DNA of 64,000 bases, taken from Epiperipatus broadwayi. Taxonomy: Eukaryota; Onychophora; Udeonychophora; Euonychophora; Peripatidae. The stretch covers positions 6,505,244 to 6,569,243 of the forward strand of contig JAQFVV010012418.1 of NCBI GenBank assembly GCA_028023455.1. The letters run 5' to 3'. Below the pieces are notes generated by a model, which was given only the letters and a program-made list of their open reading frames with translations, had not been told where the DNA came from and made no database searches. This document shows positions 36,340 to 48,400 of this stretch, in pieces. How positions within the stretch are numbered: position 1 is the stretch's first letter; each line of letters begins with the position of its first letter. The translations under genes were made by a program, and so were the position numbers.

Positions 36340-38560
36340 AAATATTCAACATGAAGTTATAGAAGAAAAGAAAGTTTTTCTGGTGGAAGAGAAAAAAAGT
36401 TTAGATGATTTATTTGCATTGATGATGAAAATGAATGAATCTTTGAGTAAAAAGTTAGAAGAGAATAGTAAAAAGTGGGAGGATAATAAATCTTTTGAGA
36501 AGATTTAAATAAAAAGTTAGAAGAAAATAATAGATCTTTAAGAGAGGATAATAAATCTTTAAGAAAAGATTTGAGTGAAAAATTAGAAGAAACTAATGCA
36601 TCTTTCAATGAAAAACTGCAAGAAAATGATAAAGTGCTGAGTGAGAAGTTAGAATTCGTGAATAAAGGCATGGTAGAAAATCAACAAGTTATTAAGTTTA
36701 TGTGGGGAGATGTAGAGAAAAAATTTGAAGAATTAAGTGAAAAGTTTGCAACAAAAGAAAATATTATAGAGGTAGTAAAAGAGAAAATAGATGAAAATTT
36801 AGAGGGATACATTCATAAGAATGTTCAAGCTCTCCAAGTTCAGGGCAAAGAAGCTATGAAACAATGGATAGTTAGTAAAGATGAAATCAATATGAAGATA
36901 GAACATTTATATGAAGCTTTAGGTAGTGGTGTTAAAGGTATCCAAAATCAAATGGAATTAATGGGAAGCAAGTTTGAATTTTTAAAACAGAAGTGAAAGA
37001 AGAAATGGATAACAGTACTCTAGAATTTAAAAAAAAGTTGAGAATAGGAATAGAAAAAAAATTACAGGTTATAAAATCTAACAAAATTGATGATCAAAAA
37101 TATCGAACTAAAATTGGAGAAAGGTTTAAGAAATTAGAGAAAGAATTAATAGATCAAATAGAGAAGAATAAAGAAACAATTGAAGAAAATAATAGCCAGA
37201 AAGAGATAGGTAATATAAATATTGATCAATTAAGAAAAAAGCAAAATAATTATATAGTTTGTTTGGTAAAATAAAATTGGAGGATAGAATACTTGATAAC
37301 AATCTTAGAACTGGAGAAATTCAAGCCAGCAATCATGACAGATTAAAATGGTCAGAAAACTTAGGAAAGAAAGGTTCTAATGGAATTTAAGAGACAAACC
37401 TATGGATGAAAATTGTACTAGAGTAAAACAACTGGAAGATATTAGTAACCAGAGTGGAAAAATAAGCAGGTTTCAAGAAACAGAATCTGGTAGAGATTAT
37501 CAATCAGTAGAGAGAGGAATAAGTGCAAGTAATTTTATAGCCATAATATTTATAAAAATAAAATCCTTTAAAGGTGAATATATGGAGAATCCTTCAGAAT
37601 TCCTAAATAATTTGGAAGAATTGTTTTCTTTATGTCCTATGTCAGAGAAGGAAAAATTAGCCATCTCAAGTAACCATTTATATGCTGCTGCAAAAGACTG
37701 GTGGCAGGCATTATTCAAAAAACCCATAGTATATGGAGACTTTATGTGTTTGATATTGTATAATTTTGGGGGATCTGACAAGCAGGATTACATGAGGTAC
37801 CAAATAATGCAAGAAAGGTATAATGCTAACAAAGGTGGATACACAAAGTTTTCTGCAATCAAGCTGTTAGACTAAAAACCCTTACTTATTTTCCTGTCAG
37901 AAATGCAAATTGTCAGATTGATTTGACAAAATTTATCATGTCATATTGAGCAAATACCATTGAAGAAGTGAGATTCCAGATGCTTCAGAGTTGTATGGCA
38001 GTTTAGAAAGAGGAAATAGAAAGCTTAAGGAAAAGGTAAATTACCCAGTGGCTGTCATGGATGTTAGGCCTGATATGCCTTAGAGAGTTATGAGAAATGA
38101 ACCATATTTTGGGGTAAAAGGTAGATTTGTTTCTAAGGCTAGCAATCCAAGTATAGTGAATCGAGTTAGGAATAAGCCATTAATTCAGGAGAGTCAGTCT
38201 TCAACCAGTGGAGTTACCACTATTTTAAAGAAGACAAGGGGTAAAGCTGCTGATAAGACCATGTTAAATTAGAGGAACATATAATGCATAAAGCCTCATT
38301 CTCTATTCTGTAAGAGTCTGAAACAGAAGCTGTCAAAATTAATGTGATAAGGATTACCAATTTAGTTATTGTGATATTTAGAGTTTATGAATGGTCCAAA
38401 GGCAAATTAATAGATTTAATAGTAGGTTTCAAGAGTAAAAAGAATTTTGTTTGTTTAATTGTTGTAGAAAGCCAAACAGTAGAGATCAATATAAAAGATT
38501 TTTTTAAGGGTTAAGCATTATAAAATTTAAAATTAAATGAAGGGAGGGGTTGTTGTGCAC
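36340..38560 (+). mobile_element. Second Gypsy-like gag element, partial
   Basis: Holds a long coiled-coil gag and capsid region related to the one at 16.5-21.7 kb, but no protease, RT or integrase was seen. After 38280 some aspartate-rich reading remains but no motif is clear. The purine run GAAGGGAGGGG at 38539-38549 followed by TTGTTGTGCA could be a polypurine tract with an LTR start. If so, pol has been deleted and the element is a non-autonomous gag-only copy. No 5' LTR or primer site was recognised. Confidence 0.65.
36358..37875 (+). pseudogene. Gag: coiled-coil N-terminus and Retrotrans_gag capsid
   Basis: Open pieces at 36571-36996, 36993-37274 and 37402-37875, with a frame change near 36505 and stops between. 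N-terminal part has an internal repeat of the type SLxxKLEEN (36430-36650), a likely parallel coiled coil. The capsid part has ENPSEFLNNLEELFSLCP, then EKEKLAISSNHLYAAAKDWW and FGGSDKQDYMRYQIM, the Retrotrans_gag pattern. Compared with the first gag, it lacks a piggyBac and so shows the unbroken target sequence. Confidence 0.78.
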
Positions 38561-39550
38561 TTTTTATTAGTCCATCTTATTCTAAAATAAAATTTTGTTG
38601 TATAATTTTAAATTTTGTTAAACCTAGTGATATTTACTTATTAAACTAAAAAAAAAAAACAATAATGATATATTAGATCATAGGGTTTGAACTTGGGTTT
38701 AGTTAATGAAAATTTATAAAGGATCTGATAGGTAAAACAATTAACTCAAGATACATATAAATAATAACCTATAGAATCATATATATGCAGATAAATGGAC
38801 AATTGATATCATTTAGTATTTAAAACCAGTGAAGTTCAAATTGTATTTTGTAAACATGATGCATTATAGAAACTAATAATTATTGTCTGTGCGCATTTGA
38901 TTTTAAAAATAGAAATTTGTAGTCAAATCAGTATGTTATGCTTAAAAGTAGGTAAATATTTATCTATTTTACAAAAAATACTGATCTAAAATTAAAAAAG
39001 TAAATTGTATCTTTATTTAATATCTAAAAAATATTATATCTTAATATTTAAAAAAAAATGAAAACTGTCTTTTAAAAAAAAATAAACCAAAACTTGCAAG
39101 TAAATAAATGTTGTTCCAACAGAAAAGAGGGAAAAGAATCCACCAATCATAAAGTATCAAGCAATCTTGTACTATAAAATTGAAAAAAAAAAAAAAGAGG
39201 AAAAGAAAAAATAAAAAGTTTTTTTTTTTATTGATCGTAAAAATAAGTAACTAGGTTTTTTTTTCTTGTTATATATTTTAAAAAATTTGGATAAAAAATT
39301 CATAAGATATTATTTACAAACAGAAAAGTAATGAATTTTAACTGTGCATCTATATATTGGAAATAATTATAAGCTTCATGTTTAAAATAATGAAATAACT
39401 TAATCGGTTTCTGCTGGGCAAATCTACAGTCAATAATTCCTAATAATCTCTTGGAAGTTAATATATTGAGGAAATAATCGAAGATGAATAAAATGTACAT
39501 ATTAAAAGAATATCAACAAATATACTCACTGGAAAAGAATGATAATTTAG

Positions 39551-40502
39551 TAAAGGTTTACTATAGTGACCCCAATATGTTGGCCCTCTATTGTTTAAAA
39601 TTATAACTAAATTGTTCGAAAATCTTACATATATGCTAGCATAATTATATCTTATGCATACTAGGAAGTTGGAGAAAAGTGGTATTGCTGTATCTACACC
39701 GGAAGGCAAATTCATGCAGGTACTATGAAAACAAAGCTCTGCAGGTACCAGATTGGAATTTCAGCTTATGCTTTGCTCTCATCCACATATTTTCAATATT
39801 CTGAATGTGTATGTCTTGGTCTTCAGGATGCACAAAGTTGTCCTGATGGATGACAACCGAATGCATATACACACTACTGTTGAGACTGCTGATGTTATTG
39901 TATGCAGCAGAGTCGGATGACTTTCGGGAAAAGAAAGCCCCCTTTCTGATTGAGCTGCGATGGCGACATATTCTGCATTGCCATCTACACCCATATAAGC
40001 CTGTAGAATACATCACCAGTGAACGATGAACACTGCACTGTTGGCATAAGGTGCAGTTCTTCAGGAGTCTTCATACAAGCCATTTGATGGCCAATTCTGG
40101 AGTTTGTATGGCATTCCATAACAGATACAGATTCCATTCTTCTGCCAGAATAGCAGCAACATTCAAAATTTCACCATCTGGAACTAAACATGTAGCAGCC
40201 ATTTTTTATAACTATAAAACTGTATATGTGTGCATGTTATTCGAACTGTTGAACACAGAGGGTGTTTTTTTTTGTAACATGTGCTATAAATGTAGATAGT
40301 TTAAATTCTTAAGTTGTAGATAGTTTAAATTCTTAACTTTCAAATAAATTAAAACTAATTCTTTTAATTATTATCTTTTACATTTGATTAAATTTTAATG
40401 TAATTCTAATATAGTAGCATATACATAAGATTTTCCAACAATTTAGTTATAATTTTAAACAATAGAGAGCCAACATATTGGGGCCACTATAGTAAACCTT
40501 TA
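39551..40502 (-). mobile_element. Merlin DNA transposon, internally deleted
   Basis: About 950 bp with long terminal inverted repeats: 39551-39625 (TAAAGGTTTACTATAGTG, then CCCAATATGTTGGC) matches the reverse complement of about 40428-40502. Inside, on the minus strand, are fragments of an IS1595/ISXO2-type transposase. I could not identify the expected 8-9-bp target duplication. It is non-autonomous. Confidence 0.8.
39723..40206 (-). pseudogene. Merlin (IS1595/ISXO2-like) transposase remnant
   Basis: Minus strand. The N-terminal zinc-ribbon-like part reads CTLCQQC, then WQCRICRHRSSIRKGAFF, typical of Merlin. The frame then jumps to SSDSAAYNNISSLNSS and FVHPEDQDIHIQNIENMW followed by RAKHKLK, the C-terminal end of the DDE domain (pattern V-P-T...HTQNIES-W...K). 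Most of the catalytic middle is missing, so it is a deletion derivative. A stop interrupts near 40078. Confidence 0.8.
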
Positions 40503-41814
40503 TCAATAATTGTGCTGTGTTTAAAATGAATTTCAGTGATAGGCAAAAGGAAGTAAGTGAACACAGTAAATACTCAGCAAGGACAAATAAAAGAAAGGTA
40601 AATCTCCGGGAAACAGCCAAGTATACATTTTTGAAAGTCAATAGAACTAAATTAATAATAACTGAAAAGTGTTCATTGCCATTAAGGCTGCATATAAAAT
40701 CCTGATTGCAATAAGTTTGATTGGAGGAGTAAGTAACTCTGAACAATACCGGTGGGAATGTTACTTTCTATAGTGTTTTAAAAGAAAAATGTTGAATGAT
40801 CTATATAGATTTGATTGAAATCATAAGCATGCTGCATAGTATAGATGGAGAGATCTGTCATCTAGAATGGATAAGGCAACCCATAAATGGTCTTCTATTA
40901 CTAAATTAAAAAAAAAAAGAATGACTACTGTTGCAATAACCCAAGGCCTTGCAAATCTTGGAATAAGCAGAGTCTTCAGAGAAAAAATAAAAGTGATAAT
41001 CAGTTTATGCAATGTGAAAATTTAAGTTATTTTTTAGCTGGTAGTTTAAAAAGAGAACTTGTTCCTAATGTTTGTATTTATATGGCTTAATCTATGAGTT
41101 GTTAGTACAATAAAGGGGGGGGGGGACTAAATCAACGGATAGTTGGAATTAATAAGTAAATTAATTCAATTGTTGATATCAGTAGTTATTTAAAAGTTAT
41201 GTTCTTATTAAATATTATTAGTGATATGAATGAACAAATATGATCAATATCCTAGAATGAAATGTATAATAATGTATTTAACATTATATATATATATGTG
41301 ATTAAGAGGGTAGGGTGTGTTTACATGTATTAATTGATAAACAAAAAACGATATTTTCTTATGGGAAATAAATATATAAATTCAACATTCCTTTCCTTTT
41401 TAAAACTTGTTTTATTCCAAACTATAATTTTCTTTCTCTTCCATACAACATTTCAACTACATTCTGTAGTCATTATCAAGTTTCCTTAAAAAATAATAAT
41501 AATAATAAAATAAATAAAAATAAAAAACAAAAATAATAACACAAATAAATAAAATATTAATACATTCCAAATATATAATATTCAATTAAAATCATAATAT
41601 TATTATAATCCACAAATGCAATTATTTATCTCCTTCCCTATCTTTAATTATTTCTTTTAAATTACCTTTATAAATTAATACTATTCTTATATAAATTTAT
41701 TATCTATTCTCTAAATCTTTACCCATTAACATTCTTTTTATAACTCTCCCCCCTTTTTTTATTTTTTTATATTATTGCTATATTATCTTATTTTTTATCT
41801 CTCTTTATTAACAT

Positions 41815-42050
41815 TCTATTTAATACTGGTTTATACTGATCTATATATACTTCCTCTTTTTTTATTCTCTCTTTAAAATTTGTAATGCATTCCAATGGCC
41901 TTATATCAAAATTTTCATGTTAAATTCCTTTTTATGATATATATAGCAGATTTTTTATATATAAATGCTGCCTTAATCTAGTTTTTAATTTATTCTTATT
42001 TGTTCTATATAAGTCATATTTACATTACTTTTATCACAATCCATACATTT
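41815..42050 (-). pseudogene. GIY-YIG endonuclease remnant, left arm
   Basis: Reverse complement of the right-arm remnant. It preserves CDKS-VNMTYI before the nuclease motif, including a T-Y-I that the right arm has lost. Frameshifts break it. Confidence 0.65.
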
Positions 42051-42121
42051 AATTATATGGTTTTATTCAGTATATATAATTAAATGTATGGATTGTGATA
42101 AAAGTAAGGTAAATATGACAT

Positions 42122-42301
42122 ATAGGAACAAATAAGAATAAATTAAAAACTAGATTAAGGCAGCATTTATATGATAAAAAATCTGCTATATATATTCATA
42201 AAAAGGAATTTAAGCATGAAAATTTTGATATAAGGCCATTGGAATGCATTACAAATTTTAAAGAGAGAATAAAAAGAGGAAGTATATATAGATCAGTATA
42301 A
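42122..42301 (+). pseudogene. GIY-YIG endonuclease remnant, right arm
   Basis: Sixty codons in one frame read IGTNKNKLKTRLRQHLYD, then KSAIYIHKKEFKHENFDIRP and LECI, ending TAA at 42299. This fits GIY-YIG nucleases: YIG-T-K-L--R---H, a second helix, then the E-C-I end. Upstream CDKSKVNMTY lies in another frame. The first tyrosine of the motif is damaged here. Catalytic Arg and His positions remain. Confidence 0.7.
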
Positions 42302-42756
42302 AACAGTATTAAATAGAATGTTAATAAAGAGATAAAAAATAAGATAAAATAGCAATAATATATAAAAATAAAAAAAGGGGGGAGGGTTATAAAAAGAATG
42401 TTAATGGGTAAAGATTTAGAGGATAATAAATTTATATAAGAATAGTATTAATTTATAAAGGTAATTTAAAAGAAATAATTAAAGATAGGGAAGGAGGTAA
42501 ATAATTGTATTTGTAGATAATAATAATATTATGGTTTTATTTGAATATTATATATTTGGAATGTATTAATATTTTATTTATTTGCGTTATTATTTTTGTT
42601 TTTTATTTTTATTTATTTTATTATTATTATTTTTTAAGGAAACTTGATAATGACTACAGAATGTAGTTGAAACGTTGTATGGAAGGAGAAATAAAATTAT
42701 AGTTTGGAATAAAACAAGTTTTAAAAAGAAAAGGAATGTTGAATTTATATATAAAA

Positions 42757-44056
42757 CAAGTTTTAATAAAGATATTAATTTTGTTTTTCTTGTAAACATT
42801 TAGAATTATAACAATCTTTTCTCAATTGTTTTATATTGTTACTTTATCACTAGATATACAACTTTATTACAATTATTATTTTGAAGTTGAAATAAAAGAC
42901 CATGAATTTAGAAAAAAAAGAGAGAATGATTGTTTAATAAAAAACTATGTGTAATATGTAAGCATATATATGGAGGTAAATATCCCAACATGCTATGGGA
43001 GATTATTAATTTTGTTCATTATAACACTCCGAATATTAATTTTACATTGTTATTATTATAGTATGTTTGTATACAACTTTATTATAACAGTTATTTTAAA
43101 TTACTTTTTTAATGGGAATGTTTATTGTAATGATTTGTAAATAATATTAACATTGTTTTGAAAGTTTACTTAAGTTCTAAATGTTGACATTTCTTTTCTG
43201 GGCTCATTGTCACAACATCACATAAACTCAAAATGTACAGTTGAAATTAAAATGAGAAATCAATTCAGTTTAGAGCAATCTAACAGTTTACTAAGCACAC
43301 ATCTCTTAATAGAGATTTTTACTTGCTGCATGCTGCCTTGATCCCATAGGTCATTGATGACATTGCCAATTATTAAGGTGTGTTTATTAATATGAAACTA
43401 AATGATACATTAATTATTAGTGAAAGTATTAGTGTCAATTAATTTAGTTAACAATATTATTTTAATAATAAGTATTAAAGAACATAAATATAAAGCTTGA
43501 TTATAGATTTAAATTATAAGCTTTTCTTAATTTGTGCACTACCCATGGAAATGTGTAAAATCCCTCTTGATATTTCATAGGTAGTATGAACAATTAATAA
43601 AATCAATGATTATTCTGAAATCTTATTGTAAAGTTACTCTTATGATTAATTTAATGAGTGATTGAATTAAAACTTAATTGTTATAGATATGATATATTGG
43701 ATATGATTGTTAGCCATGAGAGTATGTAGATACTTAATAAGGAGGAGTATCTGGGGTTCTCATGCCATTGAATAAATATTTTGTATTTGTTTAATGTTAA
43801 GGGGATGTGATCTGTTTCTAGGTAAATGAATTTCACATTGATTATATTTTAAAATGTCTTATTTTAAAAATGTTTAATCATGTAAAAGTAAATTGGGATA
43901 AATAATAACCTTACCTAAATTCAATTATTATAGTTAAAAAAAAATAGTTGGGAAATAGTAAGTCTGTTAATAGTATCTAGCCAAAGTCTAAGCAGGGCTT
44001 AATGTAGGGGCTTGGCACCCCTGCTTAGGGTCATACCACCTATAGACAGGTCACAG

Positions 44057-44090
<34 letters not shown>

Positions 44091-45051
44091 ATAAATTATC
44101 AAATATCTAAATTATCAATCAAATTATTAGTTTTTAGATTTATCATTGTTTTAATTTACTATCTATTTTAATAGATTAAGTTATTAAATAAAAATGGTTT
44201 CATCTGCTTATAAATTATAAATTTAAAATGTAGATGGAATGTTTGGTTGATAATTTAAACTTAGGCTGTTCTATAATTTATTATATATATGTAAATGATA
44301 ATAATGGTGATTTTTCTATAAATATTTTTATAAATAAGTTCCAGATATATGTAATGACACAAATTATCCAATAAATATAGACATTGCTAATTAAAATTGC
44401 ATCTTTTAACAATAGCAATAGTATTTGTTTAAATAACTTTAAACCAAAAGTAAATTCCATTTTAGCTTATTATCCAATATTGTATAAGAGCCATGGTTCA
44501 AACATTCCTTTAATTGTGTGAATTCACTGTTAGTTTGAAGTAATACAGACAAGAAGGAATGTGATTACTAGATGTCAAAATTTTAGACTGAAATGCATAT
44601 TTTTAATTGATACCTTGGTTCATTACATCAAAACTGAAACTTACTTATGAAATACATGGAAAATTTCCATTAAATTATTATCCTTTAAATTTGTAATGCT
44701 GTGAAGTAAATTTTAATTCCATATCATTTTAGAGAAGAATGTCATTTGGTTACAGAAATATTTAGGAAATTGTTTTGTTTCTAATATTTTTACATATACA
44801 ATTTTAGTGTATGCATTATAATTCTTATATAATCTTAGATAAAAAGCTAAAAGTAACTTCCCTTTTGTTTAACTTCATAAAAATACTATTGCTTATTGCT
44901 AGATGGTGTGTAATTTTAGTTTGCAATATCTATTTGTAATTGATATTTTGCTGATTTACATGTTAGATGAAATTTATCTATACAAAATTCTTTTAAAATA
45001 TTATTTAAATCTGAAAAGTCAAAAAGTCTATTTAATTTAAATATTTTCTAG
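42757..45051 (+). other. Intron 3, distal part, no gene
   Basis: AT-rich intron. (TA)n(GA)n microsatellite at 44057-44091. An incomplete inverted copy-like patch (CTAAGCAGGG.../...CCCTGCTTAG) at 43988-44030 could form a hairpin. No exon or transposon recognised. Confidence 0.5.
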
Positions 45052-45128
45052 CAAATATCTTCCGAAGTAGAATTGAAGCATACTGCATCTAATGATGTGA
45101 AAATTTCTTATTCTTCAAAATGTCTCGG
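45052..45128 (+). CDS. Integrin beta exon: QISSEVEL hybrid-domain start
   Basis: 25 codons plus 2 bases. The acceptor is TTTTCTAG (ends 45051); the donor is GTAAGT from 45129. It reads QISSEVELKHTASNDVKISY then SSKCLG, matching the hybrid-domain return (family: I-S-V-L...VSY-S-C). The cysteine is the first of the hybrid domain pair. Ends in phase 2 and is completed by the first base of the next exon. Confidence 0.92.
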
Positions 45129-45223
45129 GTAAGTATTAGATTTTTCAGATTTAAATCTCTAGGTTTCTAATGACAATTTGAAATATTTCTAAAAAATTAA
45201 GATTTTTATTCCCCTTTTTCTAG
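45129..45223 (+). other. 95-bp intron
   Basis: Canonical GTAAGT...TTTCTAG. Tiny next to the neighbouring 11-kb introns; no room for any insertion. Confidence 0.9.
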
Positions 45224-45275
45224 AAATATGTTTAAAGAAACAAATGTTTGTAAAGGATTAAAAATTGGATCTGGG
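45224..45275 (+). CDS. Integrin beta exon: short hybrid-domain segment
   Basis: 52 bases, the smallest exon here. It completes a Gly codon with the previous exon, then reads NMFKETNVCKGLKIGSG. The C-x-GL-IG pattern matches the conserved C-G(L/V)-IG-xV segment of beta integrins. Ends in phase 0. Confidence 0.9.
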
Positions 45276-45353
45276 GTAAGAAGGTTTTGAAATGTCTTAT
45301 TATTGTCAGTTTCACTACAAATGTAAGTTATATATATATATTTTCTGTTGTAG
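45276..45353 (+). other. 78-bp intron
   Basis: GTAAGA...TTGTAG. Includes a (TA)n run. Close to the minimum spliceable size in animals. Confidence 0.88.
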
Positions 45354-45494
45354 GTTTCTTTCGATGTAACTATCCAAATTGAATCATGCAAAACAGTAAA
45401 GAATTTTAAAATTTATCCGGTTGGTTTAAATGATGAATTGTCATTATCAATAGAACCAATTTGTCATTGTTCCTGTGAGGAAGAAGCTTTTAAA
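45354..45494 (+). CDS. Integrin beta exon: end of hybrid domain, PICHCSC
   Basis: 47 codons in phase 0, donor GTAAAC at 45495. Translation starts VSFDVTIQIESCKTVKNF, continues KIYPVGLNDELSLSI and ends EPICHCSCEEEAFK. VSF-V-I...C and I-P-G--DEL match the hybrid domain; the C-x-C-x-C run is the entry into I-EGF1 (family: C-C-C-C). N- and C-terminal exons follow without a phase change. Confidence 0.94.
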
Positions 45495-48400
45495 GTAAAC
45501 AATTTAAATTAATCTATAAAACATGAGTTATTAAAACATTATAATATATGCATATAATATTAATCTAAAAATATTTTTAGTCCAAAGTATATTATTATTA
45601 GATGCTATCAAGTTTTGATAATTATATAAATAGCATTTTTTCCAACTGACAAATCAACTGTTTGGTTTATGAGATCTTTTCAAAAGCACATTTGTTATTG
45701 AGCTGATTCATCCATTTCATTCATAGCCACATTCTAAAATTGACAAGTTGATACTTTATCAGATTAGATTTGATCTATCTCATTTAGTCAAAGTATCTAT
45801 TTATCTATTTTGTTATTTGCCCAAGAAATTCTCAAAAATCTTTACTAGCAGCACAATTCAAAAGCATAAATACTTTATCCTTTTTTCCATTGTGAAATTT
45901 TCACATCTGTATTCCAAGAAATTCATAGCTTAACCAATTCTGATTTTTTTTTTTTTTAAAGATCTGTCCCTATATTTAAAAACATTTTACTGGATGTTGT
46001 TGTTGAGGACTGGCCAAGAAGGCAGAAATTGCCACATTCTGTACTTTTATTGTCAATTTTAAAATCAACCTCTGAATCAGTTTTACAATCTTTGTCTTTT
46101 TCAAATTCATCCAAATCACATTTTCTTTCACTATTTTTTCAGTTATAGGTGAAGTGTCATCAAAATTTCCAAGATCATTTATTTTTTTTCATTTGTATTT
46201 ATCTTCCTCCAATCTATTTTTTTTATTATAGCTCTAAATACAATTTAAAATAGTATGATGAAAGTATGCAACTATGTACAACTTATTAATCATATAAAAT
46301 CTACCTGACCACAATACTTCATTTAATTGTAGCTTTTATTTTGATTTAGTTATTTATCATATTAACAATGAAATGTTCTGATATCCATTTTTTCAAAACA
46401 TTTCACAATTTTACATAGTTGATTTATCAAAAGTCTTGTTTCAATTAATAAACCCATATAAATGTCTTTCTGATATTTAATCTTTACCATTATTTAATAT
46501 GCATTAGCTATGATATATCTAATGTCTCTTTACTTAAAACCAATTTATACATTCCACAGTTCTTTTTTAAAATAGTATTAGTAATAATAGTAATACTACA
46601 AGTAATACTAATAGTAGTAATAACAGTAACAAGAATTACTACTAATAATAACAGTAATAACAAGAATTGATTTAATTACAAACTCCAATAACTTTGTAAT
46701 ATATGATTGATGTTTTATATTGACGTGTCTTGACTATAGATATAAAGTCATTTTAATGTAAAATAAAAATATACATTAGCAAGCAAATATTAAAAGGCAT
46801 GGTCAATTCAGCATTGGCTGACTTATCGCATAGCAAAAATGCTTGTGTAGTAAATTAACTCAAAAAAAAACAAAAAATGTTTTACTATACTTGTTATTAC
46901 TTTAAAAATGTTCAATTGTATTCTTAATATTACTGAAAGACATGAATTACTTCTCTACTGTAGTATATAATGTATTAAAAAACAAAATTGGTGATATATT
47001 AAATACCAGAAATTTATTAAATTTTTATAGAAAATAAATAAAAAATTACGTCATTGATTGTGACCCATTGCTAAGGAAGTCATGTGTTGTCCAAGCATTC
47101 AATTGACAAATTAAAGATGATAATTCAATCAATTAACCAAATTGGGATGGTTTTTTTTTTTACTTTACTCAGCTCTGAAACTGTCATGAATCCACTATTC
47201 TACCTCTGTGCTAAATTGCACAAACAGAATATTAATGAGTAATTTCTAAAAAAAAATCTCTTTATAGTATACAATGAAAGAATTGATCAAAAAGATATTA
47301 CAAATTTTAACATTTATATGTATAGAATTTCTCTTCATTGTCATTGTGTAAAATTTATATATATATAAGATGAAAAATGCATTTTTTATCATTCTTTCTC
47401 TCTAAAAAGTGTTGAAAAGATTTTAGTTTTATAGCTGTCTATTTAAAGACTATTTTAAAATCTTTATGCACCCAGATAGAAGCATCTGTACTTGCAATTT
47501 TTTTTTAACTTTAGCATCTTAATAATCTTTAAATTAATAGTTTGGTTCTGTATTAATAGTTTACATTAATCATTCTAAATATCAATCCATCTATTTTAAT
47601 ACAACTCTATATTTTAATGAATAAGCTACATAGATGCTTTTATTTAATTGTGATAGATAGCATTTTGAAAGAAACAAAAAATGAATATTTTATCATAAAT
47701 TTTGAAAATATGTATTAGCTATTTTACAGTATAAAATATATCCATCTGTCTGCCTGTCTATCTAACGAGCTAGCTAACTACCTACCTACATATCTATTCT
47801 ATCTGTCTGTATATCTATGTATCTATCTGCTTATTCTATATCTATTTATCTAACTATCTATCTGACTGTCTATAATATTAGAAAAATTACAGTATTAAAT
47901 ATTATGCAAATATTTGTTATTTAAATCAGAGGTAATGATCTATAATACATCTACAATTTTGTTATGGATATTTTCATGAGACAACAGAAAAATGTGATAA
48001 GTATTAATGCCAAATCATCATTTTTTGCTAGAAAAAATGAAATTTAGATGTTAACATTTGTGAGATTTATATACATTGTCTTATAAGAATATCTATCAGA
48101 TCTTGGATATATATTTACTTGTCTATTGAAGATTTGCATTCACAATATAACACTCATAAAAGATTATTGCTGGGTTTAACTCAGATTGATTAAACTGAAA
48201 TCTTTATTCCATAGCTAAAAATCAATAATTGTATTGTCATATTATTTATTGGTTATTAATTAAAAACATAGCTATTTCAAAATAATTACAAATGTTCTCC
48301 AAATTCAAACCTAAGGTTATGAGAATTGTAGGTGGATACATCAATTACTACACCATGAGTTTTTTTTATGTAATAATTATAATTTTACAGTTTATTTTTC

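Larger units (their letters stand above)
41372..42752. mobile_element. Penelope-like element, inverted duplicate (1.38-kb palindrome)
   Basis: Arms 41372-42058 and 42074-42752 are near-perfect reverse complements around a 15-base loop. The outward-facing ends carry TTGATAATGACTACAGAATG then TAGTTGAAACGTTG, a sequence type seen near the 3' region of Penelope-like elements. Each arm encodes the same GIY-YIG nuclease remnant, the endonuclease linked to Penelope RT. No RT is present. Inverted, 5'-truncated pairs are known for this class. An alternative is a head-to-head pair of two insertions. Confidence 0.75.

Noticed and set aside
42640-42700. Possible hammerhead in the Penelope-like palindrome (TTGATAATGA...GTTGAAACG)
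   Set aside because: Stem II (CTACA/TGTAG) and GAAAC fit, but the CTGANGA core is not present and no stem I pairing was found around the expected cleavage site. Could be a vestige only.
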